A DNA stretch of 64,000 nt, from positions 48,458,157-48,522,156 of the forward strand of contig NC_092797.1 in the NCBI RefSeq assembly GCF_918797505.1, read 5' to 3'. The stretch is from Bemisia tabaci. Lineage: Eukaryota; Arthropoda; Insecta; Hemiptera; Aleyrodidae. A program made the translations under genes and the position numbers. Each line of letters opens with the position of its first letter. The first letter of the stretch is position 1. The notes beneath the pieces are model-generated. The model saw nothing but the letters and a program-made list of their open reading frames with translations. It had not been told where the DNA came from and made no database searches. Positions 1 to 11,954 of this stretch are shown here, in pieces.

Positions 1-1477
1 CTCCTGCAGTCTGGCCGTTTAACCTTGGATCACCCTGTATGCGCAAGGATGGTATTGAAGAGCTTTCCGGGCCCATTGGCCTTATGAGCCCTTTTTCTGG
101 AAATAGCAGAAATGGATTCTTCGTACTCTAATGTATGTATATGCTCCGAGTTTCAACTTATGGAGCCAAGTTTTATGAGGCTAAGTCATGGGTCATAGGA
201 GCTGTTCCCGGAAAAAGGGTCCAAAAGTGTAACTGCCCCTATACTTGGAAACTGTGGTTAAGCCTATTTCCTGTGTCCAGTTATGTGTAAGTACAGGTGT
301 AATGGTAGCAGTGCTGGTTGCAGTAACAGTTGCTTCACAACGAATCTCAGTCTGAGATGGATAATTTCATGAAAAGTAAGAATTTCACGTTAAATTTCAA
401 GCTATTTTTCTTGGAATTTCAGAAATGTTTGAAATTTGTTGAAATTTCAAGTGAAAAATCACGTGAAATTTTACGTGCAGAATTGAATGAAATTTCAAGG
501 GCGATCTCAGCTTCTCAGCATTCGGCAGATAGATGAGATTGATGCCTCTGGGTATGGCCGCCTCAACTTTATGGAAATTGATTTGTTTCCTCGACGGGAA
601 AGTTCAGTTGCCTAGATAAAACTTGTAGAACGACTTCATTAAAACGACACATGATTCAACCCTTTTCTCCTATTGTCTGGTATTTTCTATTGTTTATGTA
701 CAGCATTCGTTCTAGTGATTGAAAAACTATTAAAGAAATGAAGCAGAAAAAGTTAAAACTTATGTTTTCGCAACACAAGCGTTGTGGCGAGAAAAACTCG
801 CCAGTACCAGTGCATTTAATCGACGGACATTTAATTCGAAAAATTTCCTGTAAGAAGCGTTCCAAATATTCGAGGAAGTCCTCGCTGTTCGATTTTTTGC
901 CGGGTTCGATTAGATTCTAATAGCGGGAATAAACGGTCTAAGCCTGACGCAGCTTTCAAAATACCAGAGCCGTCATAATCATTATCGAGCAGAAACTATC
1001 CTGGCAATATTTCTTTCTTTTCCTCTTTTTATCATCAATACCTATAAAATAGTGCTGGTAGTTACATGGTAGCCACTTGGCCTTATGATCGTCCTTTTGT
1101 CGGTTCCAATCAAGCCTCGTGCGTTGTTGTCAAATCGGGACCAGAACACTACCGATTTGGAGTTTAAGAATAATTTCTGGTTGCTTTGATGCAAGCGTAA
1201 ACTGTATCACTAAACCTTTAAATTTTAAGAGGCACTGAGATCTATCTTTTTTCTACTTCTCCTCCGAAGATTCCTCAATGGGTGTCATGAGGAGATTCAT
1301 AAAGAGGCCTCAAATTCAGCATTAAAAAAAGGAAATGTCCATGAAATGTAAAATACAGTAAAGTACATGTAAGCCCAATAAAATACAACAAAAAAGTAAT
1401 GGAATAGATTTTACATCGGCCTATGACACCCACAGTTTGCTACCGATATGGATCTTTTCAAGGAAAGCGGAAATTCC
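1..1477. other. Gene-free AT-rich DNA
   Basis: I see no coding signal or transposon ends. The only local structure is at about 378-505, where the palindromic word GAAATTTC and close variants recur five or more times among phrases such as TGAAATTTCAAG. ORFs here are short and lack exon-like borders. Confidence 0.6.
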
Positions 1478-1597
1478 GTCGCCCTTCTGACATAAGGGCG
1501 TAACTGAATTTCCACATGAGCTCTGTTTTTCATATAAATCCATGCTTTCTGAAGTTCGTGCGGACATCGAGATACGCCCTAATGACATACGAGCGAC
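1478..1597. mobile_element. fam4 120-bp palindromic MITE
   Basis: Starts GTCGCCCTTCTGACATAAGG and ends AATGACATACGAGCGAC. The inner arms are GGGCGTAACT and GAGATACGCCC. No coding capacity. Same length as three other copies in the window. Confidence 0.75.
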
Positions 1598-1855
1598 GAT
1601 TCGTGACCGTTCAAAGGAACGAGGTCCTCCGTCCACGAAGGTGGAGGTCTCGACTGAAGTGGTGCAAGTCTGGTCGGAAAAAAGGTTTTGGAGATCTCGA
1701 TAGGGGTTTCTCTATATTATCCTATAGGATAGATTCTGAGCTAAGTAGTTCATGTTTGTGCTGTAAGGGGGTTTGAAATTGCTGTAAAAGCTAGAAAATT
1801 AGAGCAATAAGTTGCTCGTCAAGCATCACAAGACGAAAAGTAGCGTTGACTCTCT

Positions 1856-2376
1856 AAGGAGGGGTATCGATAAGGGTCCCTTTTGGTCCCGCTTGAACTG
1901 AATTTCCTAAACTCGTCGCTTGACTGACATAATGACGTAACTACACATTGAGACTAGCCCAGAAGGACATTGAGTTGTATGGGCGACAGGGGCCATTGTA
2001 GAGTGTAGTTACGCCCTTATGTCAGGAAAGCGACAAACTGTATGATTTTTTGCTCATTGAAGGTCTATATTTTACTGAGTCCATCATGAATTGGTCATCC
2101 TCGGTCTCCTCCCACGTCTAATACCGGTCTTCACATGGGTCTAGAGGCCGATTTTGACGAAAAATGCGGTTTTTCCGACATCGGACCGCAAATCCACAAA
2201 TCTCGGATTTTTTTTTAGCCAAAATCGGCTTTCAAACCCACTTGTAAGCCAGTATTAGATCCAAAAGTTATCAAATGATGATACATTCCATAAAATATAG
2301 ACTCATCATAGAGAAATCATAGAGTTGAGGAAATTCAGGATGGGCCAAAAAACGGCCCTTTTCGATACCCCTCCTT
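1856..2376. mobile_element. fam5 palindromic element with nested fam4 copy
   Basis: Terminal inverted repeat AAGGAGGGGTATCGATAAGG at the left against CTTTTCGATACCCCTCCTT at the right. The inner region has a weak palindrome around ATGGGTCTAGAGGCCGATTT and AAAATCGGCTTTCAAACCCA. A fam4 MITE sits inside at 1915-2034. No ORF of note. Confidence 0.65.
1915..2034. mobile_element. fam4 MITE nested in fam5
   Basis: A 120-bp palindrome, GTCGCTTGACTGACATAATG to CTTATGTCAGGAAAGCGAC, with inner arms CGTAACTACAC and GTGTAGTTACG. It interrupts the fam5 element and is therefore younger than it. Confidence 0.72.
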
Positions 2377-3650
2377 TTAACTTCTGCCTCACCATATTAC
2401 ATTGTTCAGTTTGTCAATGCAGTGTCTCCAAAATATACCGCTCTTGGGAAAGTTCTCCGAAGCTCTAAATTTCCTTGCCGGATGACAACCGTGGAGCAGA
2501 ATAGAGCACACGAAGAACGTTGAGGGGGAAAAAAACCAGGAGGCAAGAAGAAGAACAAGAATGTGGTGAGCGGGGAAAAGATATCTACTGCTCTTCATAG
2601 CTCTTTTTTCTGTGCTCGGCGATCAGCGGATCAGCGATCGATCAGTAAATGGAATCGTAATTAGTTGCATTTCTGCTAATCTCGGATAAATCTTTCCCCC
2701 TCGCCTTCCGAGGGGACAATGAGATATATGCAACCGTTTAATTGTTCCTCGAAACGGGGGGAAAAAAGCGGTCTCGCTCCTCGGACGTCGCCGATCAACA
2801 GATCATTTTTATGGCGGCAGCATTATTTGGAAATTTAAGCGTCTCCGCGTTGCCGGCTCGCGGCCGGGCTTCGCCGATGAGTGGTGAGACTCGGGGGTTT
2901 TCCGGCGGACGTGGCACCGGGTTCCGGTGGATTGTCTCCGATATAATTCGATTGATCAATAGGCATAGACGTGCCGTCGCTTTTTGCGCCTGACCCGCTG
3001 AGGGCATCCGTCCACATTCCGGCTTGGAGCGATCCATCAGCCATCCGCCGGCCGGCGGAACCACCAACCACCAACCGCCGCCTCACCAACCATCGGCAGG
3101 AATTCGCGCCGCTCGCTAACAACGCTACTGTGAACTACCGTCTGCCGCGGTTTTAACTCCAGCCTAAGATCCAGACAATTTTTCTCTAACGAGGGGAAGC
3201 GAATTTTTGTTCCGGATCGCGTTGAATGTCTGGATCCGATTGGAATTGCCGCCGCTAATGCAACTACAGAACACGTAGGTATTGAACAATGATTTTATGA
3301 TCAAAATGGGACATTGACGCGATTGCTGAGTTTTGTCCGTCCAAAATTAAGGGCGCCTCTTTTTTAAAGACATTAATCGCCAACAAAATATCAAGAGGCA
3401 AATGTACAGTATATACTGTATAAGGAGGGACGGATCTAAATTTTGATTGACAACGCTTAGCAGTCTCATCGGTGTGCCATTTTGATCGTGAAAACAGCTT
3501 TAGAATAGATCAAGGGACCATTTCTTGTTGGAAACCATGTTAGAACCAGGTTAGAAACCGAGGATATTCTTGTGCTCAGTTCAGTTGGTAGATTCCAATT
3601 TAATATGCAATTCATCAAATTTCTGCAAACCTGCAAAACCTCCATTTGTC
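2377..3650. other. Gene-free DNA with a GC-rich island
   Basis: About 2745-3150 is rich in GC and CpG (CCGGCTCGCGGCCGGGCTTC), unlike its AT-rich flanks. Overlapping ORFs on both strands there follow from the base composition. It could be a regulatory region, but no specific motif decides this. The rest shows nothing recognisable. Confidence 0.45.
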
Positions 3651-3651
3651 A

Positions 3652-3935
3652 ACAAACGATTTTCGTACCCTAACATACGCCACGATGAAAAAAATACGTA
3701 ATAAAATAAAATCTCGAGATCTCAATCAAATTCTTCATTTTCCCCTAAAAAATGATTCTAACGAATTTCTGTAGCACCATTACATGCGTCATGGTAAAAA
3801 AAAATTGTAAAAAAAAATATCGAGATCTCAGTCAAATCCTTCTTCGCCAAGAAACGATTGTAGTGCCATTACATGCGCCATCGTGAAAAAAATACGTAAA
3901 AAAGCTCAATATCCTAGTCAAATTCTTCATCATCG
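3652..3935. repeat. Degenerate tandem repeat, three units of about 90-105 bp
   Basis: Three successive units share CATGCGCCATCGTGAAAAAA-like and CTCAGTCAAATTCTTCAT-like phrases: at 3673 and 3727, 3782 and 3832, and 3874 and 3919. The units differ by substitutions and by lengths of A-runs, so the array is not recent. Confidence 0.7.
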
Positions 3936-4789
3936 GCATGCAATGCGACATAACGTCGCAGGGGTGGGTGAAAGAGGCGAGAGAAGGTTGTGCGGAACTA
4001 TCTGAAAGTCGAAGTCGAAAATTCAGCGTGGGATTCTCCCGATGACGCCTTACGACTCGCGAGTAGGCAACAAATCATGTTCGGTAGTTGTCGGGACGGC
4101 AAGTGTTGCGGGAAGCGGAAAAGCGGGGGTTTTTCTAGATTTGGCCGCAGCGGCATCGCAGCATCCTGGCGCCGTGAGTTATGAGTCCATATGTTTGAGT
4201 CGCAGTGACGACGTGTTCCGTTGTTTTCCCCGGGAAAATCTCATAACCGAGCGCCATAAATCAAACCGGAAGGAGGAAAGGAGACTGAAAATTTGACCAG
4301 GAAACACTCGCGTCCCGTCCGGATTCCCACCGTTTCTCGTAATTAAATTCGGACAGAGTCTAACACATGGTGTCTAGGATGTGGAAAACTCTGGATTCAC
4401 CAGAGAATGAAGCATATTTGGGGAAATCAGGAAATAATTGATGCTGTAAACCGAGAAATTCATCTTTCTCCGCTCAAATTAGACAAAAGATGTATCGGTT
4501 TATTTTTTCCCACAGACATTGGAGTGAAATCTCGTTTATTCCCAAGAAAATCTAGAGGAAAACATGTGGAAATCCTGAGTTTTCAGCAGGTAATTTTTTC
4601 CTGATAATCAGGAAAAATCAGAGGATTGCAAGGGAATGGGGAAAATTAAGAATTCAAGACAACATGGCCCAACAGATGAATTGAAAGGCTTGGAGGATAA
4701 GACACATACGTGAAATTTTTGGAAAAAATTGAGATATTAATGATTTCAAGTAAAACTAGTCTTAATGCGTATTCTGTGAAAAATTCGCT
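3936..4789. other. Gene-free stretch
   Basis: Moderately GC-rich to about 4330, then AT-rich. ORFs of up to 84 codons have no recognisable content, and I see no repeat ends. Confidence 0.5.
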
Positions 4790-4905
4790 CCCGAATTCCA
4801 ATTTTTAAGCATCAAAGAGTCAGTTTAAACTTTCTTTCCGCCGTAAGGATCCATGTGATTTCGAAACTCCAACACATATTCCTCAGAATAGCAAAAACTG
4901 CACAT
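4788..4905. repeat. Interspersed repeat, pair with 33652-33765
   Basis: GAATTCCAATTTTTAAGCAT, then TTTCTTTCCGCCGTAAGGAT, and CTCAGAATAGCAAAAACTGC line up with GGAATCCAATTTTTAGCATC, TTCTTTCCGTCATATGGCTC and TGAAATGGTAAAAACTGCC at 33652-33765 in the same order. This is a diverged repeat of unknown class. Confidence 0.6.
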
Positions 4906-6150
4906 ATGTGCCTTGTCCTCCAGGCCCCTCAATTTAAAATGTGCCCCTTTTCCGCCGATAAATAATCACACTTCTTGTTTGCTCCATCAAATGCCTCCCT
5001 TTTCGCTGAACGACATTTTCCATCAATGTGTTTATGATCCCATCACTCATATCCGTTCTTTGGATCATTATAACGGTGATGAAGTGATGATCGATCGTCG
5101 AATGTGAGTTTCTAGCGCAATAATGATACTTCAGCGCGATAATTCTGTCAACACCTGAAGAGAAAGCAAAATACATAACTCAGCTCCGGTGACAGTCATA
5201 CTTTCCAAAGGAGGTTAATGAAGACCAGTTTGCGAGTCGCATTACTCCCGCATTTATGATAGTAACATCTCTTGGGAAATTTGGTCCAAATCAGGGTTCG
5301 TGCAGCCTTTTAAAGTCTTTTGATGTCCTTGAATCCTGATGACTTCAAATTCAGATCTGTTTTTCATGCATGTCCTGTGTCCTCAATCCGATTTGCAGTA
5401 TCCAAAAATCGCAAGGAAATGATTTGAATAGGGTGTCTATACAGTCGGTAAAACCCGAAAAATTGCGTTCACCCTGCTTATCGATCCTTTCCAATTAGTT
5501 TAAATGGCAGATCCATCGATAAATCGCAAAACACGCCACGGCACTGGCTTGAACCATCAAAACACGATTCTGTGTCCAGCGCAACTCTGTCGTGCTAAGT
5601 GAAAATGCTGTATAAGCATAAGCTGTAATTCGATGGTTGATAAATTTCCTCTCAGAAATTATTTATTTTGAAGGAAGATAGAAATATTTATCCCTGCGAT
5701 GTGCAGACTTTTTAAATCAAATTGCGAACGAAATCCTCTGAAAAATCGGAAGGGAAATATTCACAAATTTTCTTGAAAATTTGTGATCTGTCGATAGAAA
5801 TTGGCCAACGCCTGATAGCTCATGTGGACCGCGTTATTAAGCAGGAAGGGACCAAGCCACATCAGCTATCACCAAATTTAAGTGGGCAATTTAATTCTGT
5901 ACATGATAATGGTTGTGAGCGTTTTGGTGCAAATTTCAGTTAATTTTCTTCACAATGTTCAAAGGAATCATAATAAACGTTTTCTTGTAAAATATTAAAC
6001 TGGCTTGCTGAATTTGGCAATAATAGGTGTGAGTTGGTTCTTTCCTGCTAAACGCGGTCCATATGACGTTTTTCCATAGCACGGCAGAACTGACCCATCA
6101 AGTATCATTCGAATGTTCCCAAGGCGATTTTCCTTAGGACTAGGACAGCG
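4906..6150. other. Gene-free stretch with fam6-like remnant
   Basis: Mostly unique AT-rich DNA. At about 5700-5830 and 5995-6095 there are pieces resembling fam6 (AATTGGCCAACGCCTGATAG; GACGTTTTTCCATAGCACGG) without complete termini. Confidence 0.45.
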
Positions 6151-6640
6151 ATACCGTTCGTCTACGTGAGCCCATGCCCACGGAGGGGTCCGACGGTGGC
6201 AACGCCTCGGCCGCGGTAGACTCGGCGGCTCCACGACCCGACCCGGAGTCCCGTAGCCCGTAGCGCGGCCGGAGTGCCCCGGTCCGTAGTGCGCTATCGG
6301 CGGCCGTAGAAATCTTAATTCACTTCCCCGATCCCCGGATTCCCCGGGCCCGTGCACCGTGCCCGCGCTACGTGAGCTCGGCGAATCACGTCCATGCACG
6401 GCTCGGCCCCCCGCCCCCCGCCGGATCCCCCCGCACCCCCACCCCGCCGCGAGGGGGAGAATTCTCACTCGGCGCACGTACGCCGGGCCGGTGTCCGACT
6501 CCCTGCATTTGTTACACTATCACCATGTTTCACCAGCGTTTTACTAACCCTTGCTCCTCACCCCCTCCCCCGGCCCCCCGGCCGTCCGCTACAAGCCACC
6601 CGCCGCCGGGTTCAGCAGGGGTTCTCAAGGAGGTGGCTTC
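6150..6640. other. GC-rich, CpG-rich island
   Basis: About 490 bp of strongly GC-rich sequence with many CpG dinucleotides and C-runs (CCCCCCGCCCCCCGCCGG) in an AT-rich setting. It holds overlapping long ORFs on both strands, including one of 160 codons on minus. All are rich in Pro, Arg and Gly and look compositional. It could be a promoter-type CpG island or a recombination-biased patch. No TATA box or initiator can be assigned. Confidence 0.45.
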
Positions 6641-6942
6641 AGCTGGCAACCGGTAGTGTTAATGTCAGGGGACGGAGGAAAACTGGGATTCATCAGGGAT
6701 TAAAACTTTCTGGGAAAATCGGGAAAAAATTAAAGATTCTGCTTCGGGAATAGGGGATCTCTTCATATACCTCGCTTGAATGACATATGTGAATCCTCTA
6801 ATCATCAAAATAATAGAGAAGCTTTCATTGACCAGATATTATAAACCCCAAGAACGCTTTGGAATTAAAAACTCGAATGTGCGCTAAGGAATCGGCTGAA
6901 ATATGAAAATAATCGATATCCATACCTGGCACCTCGGAAAAT

Positions 6943-7089
6943 CATATGGACTGCACTTTGCAATTTGGAACTATAAATTCTGCCTCTTATGGGAAAACAC
7001 TTATGTGCGTAGGGGATTTAATGGCACATACGTTGTTTTTAAACCGGGCTAGAATTTATAGTTCCAAATTGCTAAATGTAGTCCATATG
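6943..7089. mobile_element. fam7 palindromic MITE
   Basis: 147 bp with matching ends CATATGGACTGCACTTTGCA and GCTAAATGTAGTCCATATG and inner arms TTTGGAACTATAAATTC and GAATTTATAGTTCCAAAT. It has the best-preserved termini of the eight fam7 copies. Confidence 0.75.
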
Positions 7090-8989
7090 TACAGATTTTC
7101 CCAAGAGAATCCCAGGAAAGAGGGAAAAAACTTCAGTTTCTCGTCAGGGAACGATCTGCCGAAGATCACGAAAAATCAGGGTTCCTTGGAAGTTTCCGTT
7201 AAGTCTATTTACTTACCTCCTTTGTCCAGTGCAAAAATTCGCTTTCACCAATAGGTTCTTTCCATTTTCTCTTTGTCTATCGCTTTATTTATTAATTTCA
7301 ATTATCACTCCACACTTCCACAGGGGCGGTGCAGAACGATTGCCGGAGCGAGACACGCACGGTGTGTCATCGTATTCCTCCCTCATGCTTAGTACTTCCA
7401 GACGTTTCAACTAAAAGAATAGCTACATCGCTCTTTCTCTTCTTTGTCTATTGCTTTGTCCATCAATTTCAATAATCAGCCCGCTGCTGCATAAGACAAA
7501 GGTTGCACACGCTATGAATTAAAGATGTGCGGTCATCTCAGGGCGCTTGACCATTCGACAACCTCGCTGGCGCATGTTTACCGGAGCCGAATTTGCCGTT
7601 GGGGACATATTCCGGAGCTGTTCAGGAGCCTCCCTGCTCCACTCCGCGTTGGCCGATGAGGTATCTGGTAATTATTATATTACCATTTCTCGGCCCATCA
7701 TTCTTTTTCACGTCGAACACCACCAATTAATCGCTCAGCTACCGACTGGGCTAACCGTGTTACGCGATCCTTTGCTCTGGGGCTGATTGAAACATCCATG
7801 TCGGTGTTCCTCTCTTCCCTGTTAAATAGTTCTCGATGTGTTACCGATTTCTCGCTCATTTAACTTTCTCTGCGATTTTTTTAAAGTTTGTTGCGTTCTG
7901 GGTTCAATTATATCAGAGATTTGGTAGAAATGATTCTCCCTCATTTTTGTACGAGGATTACTCCAGCAGGTTTATCGCTGGTTCCTTTCGGGTCCTGATC
8001 GGATAATTTTGATCGCTAAAGTCCTATCCTCGCCATATTGAACCTTCAAAAGTTTCGGGGTGAAATATGGAGAGACTTTTACTTCGGGGCCTATGTTGCC
8101 CCGTGAAAAACTTAGTTTTATTAGTTCAGAGTAGATTTAAATCAGTTCTGTCTATTATGAGAAAAAAAAAGAATATTTGCGAGTCATACAACATCACTGG
8201 AAAGAACTGACTTGATTTTAGCGGAAATATTTTATTCTTAAGAGGATGTTTTTCGACAGAGACGCGATTTGGGTCTAATAGGACCCATCAGCAGTATAGC
8301 GCAGTCTCTTGATTTTCGTTGCTCCCAGCCTCGAGAAGTCGTAAAAATCAGACCAAGATTTTTCTTGAATTCAGTAGAGGAGATGCTTAAATCAAAAGGA
8401 AAAAAGCTTACGTCCGGTAGATAGCTGAAACATTCAAGCAATTTGGTTTTTTATTCGAGTAGAAATTAACTCCAATTTCAAGACATTTTTTCGTCAGTGA
8501 ATGAGCTTACAGCAATGATGCATCTGTTTCTCTCAGTTGTCATCATTTTTCCAAACTTTTATGAAGCAAAAATTACTACATAGCTATTATCTATCGGGCA
8601 CGTTGCACCCCTCGAGGCCTGATCTGGGAAATATTCAAAGGGTTGACCCCTTTATCCCTCCGTTAACCCTTCGGTGGAATAAGTTACCCTCATACACCTC
8701 GGTCTCCGTGCAGTTGTCCCTGATTGATAGTCAAAAGCCGTACACGGAAGAGACCGCGGCGGCCTGCTCTGTGGGTCATGCAAGGAGCTCCTCAAACTCA
8801 TAAATTATTGATATTAGACTTTAAAGACCGCGGCTGGATCATCGGGTGAGATTTTATCAATAAAAATCAAAATGTAGAGTGGTCCGCCATAAATTTATGT
8901 GCTTACTTATACGCGATGCTCTCATTCGGGTCATAAGTACACACCGCACCGGGGGCTTCTATGGAAATCTGTTTCGACGACAAGGCTTA
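7090..8989. other. Gene-free stretch with partial fam10 copies
   Basis: Two partial fam10 pieces lie at about 7243-7312 and 7434-7490. They share a run of phrases ending CAATTTCAATAATCAGCCCG and are separated by about 120 bp of unrelated sequence. The rest is AT-rich, with no exon-like ORF. Confidence 0.5.
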
Positions 8990-9239
8990 CCGTGCGATGG
9001 AAGAACGCCGTATGAGCCTTAAGACGTTGCCAAATTTTCTTTGACAAATAACGAATTTACGACGACATTTGTAAATATTTTTCTTCTACTTTTACAACGA
9101 ATTTTGTATGTAATTTGATACAAGAAGTTTCATACTTTCAAGAAAAAATATTCATCCTTTTTCCCGATAGTAAATATTTTCTAAGATAAAATTTGGCAAC
9201 AATCGAATGTTCATACGGCGTTATTCCTTCGCACGGCAG
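8990..9239. mobile_element. fam6 palindromic MITE, complete
   Basis: 250 bp. Left end CCGTGCGATGGAAGAACGCC continuing GTATGAGCC; right end CATACGGCGTTATTCCTTCG continuing CACGG. Inner arms GTTGCCAAATTTTC and AAATTTGGCAAC. The AT-rich interior has no ORF. Confidence 0.78.
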
Positions 9240-9815
9240 AATTCGTGCAACGCACTGACATACCTACTTCAAAAATACGTCAAAAGTAATAGTTTTTCAG
9301 AAAAATACTGAACGTGACACCCTTTTGTGTGTAGTGGAGGTTTTCTCAGAGCGTTGAAAGCATACAGAATTACAAGGGCAGGGCTTTAGCAAAGATGAAA
9401 AAATCACATCACCAGATAGTGAGTTTTAATCTGTTTTAAGGAATAAAAAGAAATTGGCAAATATCAGATTTTGGGGGTCCCGGAGGAACGCACCACAATA
9501 TTTGGAAAAATTTTCAAATCATGGACTAGTACCAAAAAAAAAATAAAACGGAATGTACTCAAAGCTCTTTGTTCAGAATGTCATAATTTGCCTCTTTTCA
9601 TCACATTAATTGTGTCCTCACAAAGCAACTCCTCAGCGTCAGTTTCAACACAGCATGAATTCTAAAGGGACAAATAATAGTGGAAAAAAAGGTTATGATC
9701 AACAAAACATATATCAATTTCTGCTTTTAGGATATCTGCTTCATAATACTAACTTTCAACTTTGAAATTTTCCGGTGTAATCACTCTGGTGTTTAGCTCA
9801 AAAGAGTTTATAATA

Positions 9816-10041
9816 CACTGGGAAAAAAACACACTGGATCTAGAGTCCAGACTCTTGAAAACGTTGAGAAGAAAAAATACTCTTGATTCAATCGGATTTT
9901 TGCTTGAACCAAAAGGAAATCCGCTTAGATTAAGATGCTTGGTTCTTGATTTAAGCTAGATTCTGATTGAATCAAGAGTACTTTTTCTTGTCGATGCTTT
10001 TAAGAGTCTGGACTCTAGATCCAATGTGTTTTTTTCCAGTG
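9816..10041. mobile_element. fam1 palindromic MITE, TSD TA
   Basis: A 226-bp element from CACTGGGAAAAA to TTTTTTCCAGTG with TA on both sides. The two halves are near-complementary, with GGATCTAGAGTCCAGACTC at the left and its complement at the right. It has no ORF of its own; the ORF running through it is a by-product of the palindrome. Confidence 0.9.
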
Positions 10042-10827
10042 TAAAAAAAGCTTCAGATTTGTGAGGTTCTCTGCAAGTCAGGAAAATAGACTCTATGCTC
10101 TTTTGATCTCCCACGCATCATTCAATCTGTCGACTTTTTAAAAGATTCAGACACGATTTGGCATCCATGCTGCACCCAGTATTGCAAATGCTCGGTGACT
10201 CGCATGTGCATGTGCATGTGCAACCGGTCCCCGGTTAAACTTTGCGCTCCGGAATCCTTTGCCCGCATCTTCCGCGGCGCTTTTAATTCCAGAATAATTA
10301 AATTATTGTAATGATATAGTTTAGGATTTGATTTCGCCAACCGAGCTCATTCATCAATTGGAAACTGGTCATGTTAACCGCGCGCGTTTTATCGGAAACC
10401 GCTCGTTTTAGAAAGTACTCAATTCCGAAGGGGCAAGCTATTTATTCGTTTCTGCCCCCGGTGCCACGTCGATGACGTCAGTGGAAACTCGGAATGCATT
10501 TTAAAAACAAATGCAGTTGTTTTTAATTACATACGCTCTTTTGTACGATACGGCAACAGAGCGTTTTGTAACGAGACGTACCTGCGTGATGCGTGCTTTG
10601 ATATTCAAGCCGCTTTTTCGCGCACTTTCAAAACGTATGCTCTTTGAACAGAGCTGTTCTGTTATGCCGGGGACAAACGTATAAGCATTCGGAAGTTTAT
10701 GTATTTATATATTTTTCAATTTTTGATATATTAAGGAGCTTTCATGTCCAAAAAGATAAAAAAGAAACTGCATCACAATATAAACGTCATCGTAGCGAGC
10801 ATGATTCGAACATCCTTTTTAAAGGTT
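10042..10827. other. Gene-free stretch
   Basis: There is a CRE-like TGACGTCA palindrome at about 10474-10481 and a short CATGTG repeat at 10203-10220. No coding signal is evident. Confidence 0.45.
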
Positions 10828-11377
10828 ATATTTTGAGAGCGGAAGGCGCCGGATACAATAGTTTCGCCTTCTATGCAGCCCAAATCGCATAACCGATGAA
10901 TTGAAGGATCACCGAAGGTCCCATTCGCAACAAAGTGTATGCAGAAAGCTTAAAAGTACACAATTATCGTGTGTCCCTCAGAAAAGAACAACGTATAGGG
11001 ATAATAACGAACTATTCGGTTTGTATAAACGATGTATTTTCTCCGTGACAGAGACTCGCGTCCGGACGAAAACTTCAAGGGATAATTCATCCCTCTAAGT
11101 CCTGTATTTTGAGAGCTGAAAGCGCGGGATGCAACAGTTTCGCCTTCTGTGCAACACAAATTGCATAACCGATGAATTGAAGGATTACTGAATGTCACAT
11201 GTCACACTCACATGAAAGTGTGTATAGCGAAGCTTAAAAGTACACAATTATCGTGTGTCCTTCAGACAAAAAAAAACAACTTATAGGGACGATAATGGAC
11301 CATTCGCTTCGTATAAACGATGTCTTTTCTCCTTGGCAGGGACTCGCGTCCTGAACAAAACTTCAAGGACCATTTCC
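10828..11377. repeat. Direct tandem duplication, two ~270-bp units
   Basis: Unit 1 (about 10828-11090) and unit 2 (about 11104-11377) share the same ordered phrases: TTTTGAGAGC, TTTCGCCTTCT, CATAACCGATGAATTGAAGG, AAAGTACACAATTATCGTGT, TATAAACGATGT and GACTCGCGTCC. Unit 2 has about 20 extra bases near 11194-11215. Divergence is moderate, so the duplication is old. The unit has no recognisable coding content. Confidence 0.8.
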
Positions 11378-11429
11378 ATTTTTCTTGCGAATCAGATCTA
11401 CTCATAAACTACCCTACGAGTTTGAAATA

Positions 11430-11549
11430 GTTGCTACTCTGGCGTAATGGCGTACCTCTTTTTTCATGAGAGCCCCAGAAATCATAGAGTTATACGGAGT
11501 TTGGGGCTCACGTGAAAATTGAGATACGCCCTCACGTCAAAGTGGGGAC
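11430..11549. mobile_element. fam4 120-bp palindromic MITE
   Basis: Left end ACTCTGGCGTAATGGCGTAC, right end GATACGCCCTCACGTCA, with a core resembling GAGAGCCCCAGAAATCATAG. It is exactly as long (120 bp) as the copies at 1478, 1915 and 47886. Confidence 0.7.
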
Positions 11550-11954
11550 GAAATGCAGACTCCATGGTTTAAAATCCCCGATCGACAGACCGGAACACGG
11601 AAGAAGAGCTGGGGCGAGGGTGCTGGAGACAAAACGGGCCAACGACCATACTTCGCGAGTGGTGAAAATAAAAATCATTGTGTGAAACACGCGGAGGTAA
11701 TGAAAAGTAAATAATTGGTTCGTAAAAAATAAATACCGTCGGCCGCCGAAGATCACACCTCGGCGACCTAGGCTACCGGTCACAAGAGTCTTCGGCGCAC
11801 AGTTGACGATATAAAGAACTCACCGCCTCAAAAGAGGCCGTCTTGAAGAGAAAATATATGTGAGGAGCATAGGAAAAATTAGAACGTAACACATACATGT
11901 TCGTACGGCACACTAAAGCGTTGAAGGAGAGGTATCGATAAGGGCCGTTTTTAG

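Noticed and set aside
5995..6477. 160-codon minus-strand ORF in the GC-rich island
   Set aside because: Pro/Arg/Gly-rich, overlaps long ORFs in several other frames and has no motif. GC-rich DNA lacks stop codons by composition.
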